From Actinomycetota bacterium (GTDB taxonomy: Bacteria; Actinomycetota; Actinomycetes; Nanopelagicales; Nanopelagicaceae): 8,031 nt of DNA. The position numbers and the translations under genes were made by a program. Positions 7,317 through 8,031 of this stretch are shown piece after piece. How positions within the stretch are numbered: position 1 is the first letter of the stretch; each line of letters begins with the position of its first letter. The stretch covers positions 4,845 to 12,875 of the forward strand of contig JAPLBI010000070.1 of the NCBI GenBank assembly GCA_026392815.1, written 5' to 3'. The notes under the pieces are model-generated. The model was not told the DNA's origin and searched no databases. It saw only the letters and a list, made by a program, of their open reading frames with translations.

Positions 7317-8031
7317 TAGATCGCCACCTTTGCTCGTGGGTAGCGCAGCATTAATTCTATGAAGCGATCAAATAAGTAGGCAGCATCATGCGGACCAGCC
7401 GCAGCTTCAGGGTGATACTGAACGCTAAATGCACCGCGTTCTAGCAATTGCAAACCTTCAACGATTCCATCATTTAGGCCAAGGTGAGTTACTTCGCCAG
7501 CACCAAATACGGTGTTGAAGGTTCCCTCAGTCGGTGCCTTGATTGCGAATCCATGGTTATGCGCAGTGATTTCGACCTTTCCAGTTCGCTTATCGATTAC
7601 CGGTTGATTGATTCCGCGGTGACCAAATTGCAACTTATACGTTTCGAAACCGAGTGCGCGTCCGAGGATTTGATGACCAAAACAAATTCCAAAGATCGGT
7701 ATCTGCTCCAGCAAGATATCTCTAACTAAATCAACGACATCGTTCATTGTTGAGGGATCACCTGGACCGTTGGATAAGAAAACACCGTCCGGTGAGATAG
7801 CCATGATCTGCTCAAGGGTTGAGTTGTAAGGCATGACATGGACTTCTACTCCACGTTGGGCAAGGGCGCGTGGCGTTGCTCCCTTAATTCCGAGATCAAG
7901 TGCGGCAACAGTAAATTTCTTTTCACCAATTGCGGGGACGATGTAGGTCTCTTTGGTGGAGACATCCTCGCTCAAGTAAGCACCGCTCATCTGAGAAGTC
8001 TTACGAACTTCGACAACCATCTCTTCTTTAC
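7316..8031 (-). CDS. carA: Carbamoyl phosphate synthase small subunit (glutamine amidotransferase), C-terminal part only
   Basis: CarA hydrolyses glutamine and channels ammonia to CarB. The gene enters at the right edge, so its N-terminal domain lies outside the window. Numbering from the codon at 8020, the class I glutamine amidotransferase domain shows [10 protein letters not shown] at 81-90, the nucleophile elbow FGICFGHQ with Cys113, [10 protein letters not shown] at 132-141, ITAHNHGFA at 151-159, and [10 protein letters not shown] with His203 and Glu205, completing the catalytic triad. The Met codon at 8020 is internal: the frame is open through to the edge of the window (codons for KEE precede it), and the segment [15 protein letters not shown] corresponds to the middle of known CarA proteins. 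The stop overlaps the carB ATG by one base. All catalytic residues I can check are present. Confidence 0.95.
   Translation of the reverse strand, partial: KEEMVVEVRKTSQMSGAYLSEDVSTKETYIVPAIGEKKFTVAALDLGIKGATPRALAQRGVEVHVMPYNSTLEQIMAISPDGVFLSNGPGDPSTMNDVVDLVRDILLEQIPIFGICFGHQILGRALGFETYKLQFGHRGINQPVIDKRTGKVEITAHNHGFAIKAPTEGTFNTVFGAGEVTHLGLNDGIVEGLQLLERGAFSVQYHPEAAAGPHDAAYLFDRFIELMLRYPRAKVAI
7324..7329 (-). promoter_or_regulatory. Ribosome binding site for carB inside the carA 3' end
   Basis: Read on the minus strand, AGGTGG lies seven bases before the carB ATG and falls within the last codons of carA. Together with the one-base stop/start overlap it supports carB being translated in step with carA and confirms the carB start. 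Confidence 0.65.

Noticed and set aside
7316..8020. Taking the ATG at 8020 as the true carA start
   Set aside because: The frame is open to the window edge and the conserved CarA N-terminal domain would be missing; the gene is simply cut by the window.

Overview
The window is a dense run of genes all read from the minus strand, with no gap longer than about 75 bases and no RNA gene, mobile element or CRISPR array that I can see. In transcription order (right to left) it holds: the 3' part of carA, carB (split by a frameshift), pyrK, pyrD, pyrF, a gene joining an actinobacterial integration host factor (mIHF) domain to guanylate kinase, rpoZ, and the 5' part of coaBC. The last gene leaves the window at its left edge and carA enters at its right edge.

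The order mIHF, gmk, rpoZ, coaBC downstream of carAB and pyr genes is a known actinobacterial arrangement (seen in Streptomyces and Mycobacterium), and the mIHF, RpoZ and CoaBC sequences read as clearly actinobacterial. Base composition looks close to even rather than GC-rich, spacers are nearly absent, and most junctions overlap by 1 to 4 bases. This suggests a streamlined, low-GC actinobacterium; a freshwater acI type (Nanopelagicales) is my best guess, but this is inference.

Functionally the first half makes pyrimidines: CarA/CarB make carbamoyl phosphate, PyrD with its electron-transfer partner PyrK oxidises dihydroorotate, and PyrF makes UMP. The second half makes GDP (Gmk), supplies the RNA polymerase omega subunit, and starts the pantothenate-to-coenzyme A steps. 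Overlapping stops and starts (TAATG at carA/carB and carB/pyrK; ATGA at pyrK/pyrD and pyrD/pyrF) point to one translationally coupled transcription unit.

Three things stand out. The mIHF and Gmk domains lie in a single uninterrupted reading frame. The pyrimidine genes are PyrK plus class 1B PyrD plus a type 1 PyrF, in the order carA-carB-pyrK-pyrD-pyrF familiar from Bacillus, where well-studied actinobacteria such as Mycobacterium use a quinone-linked PyrD and type 2 PyrF. Finally, carB is broken near codon 99 by what looks like a loss of about 13 bases, which is either an assembly error or a real lesion in an expected core gene. I see no wholly unknown system here; the fusion is the most novel element.
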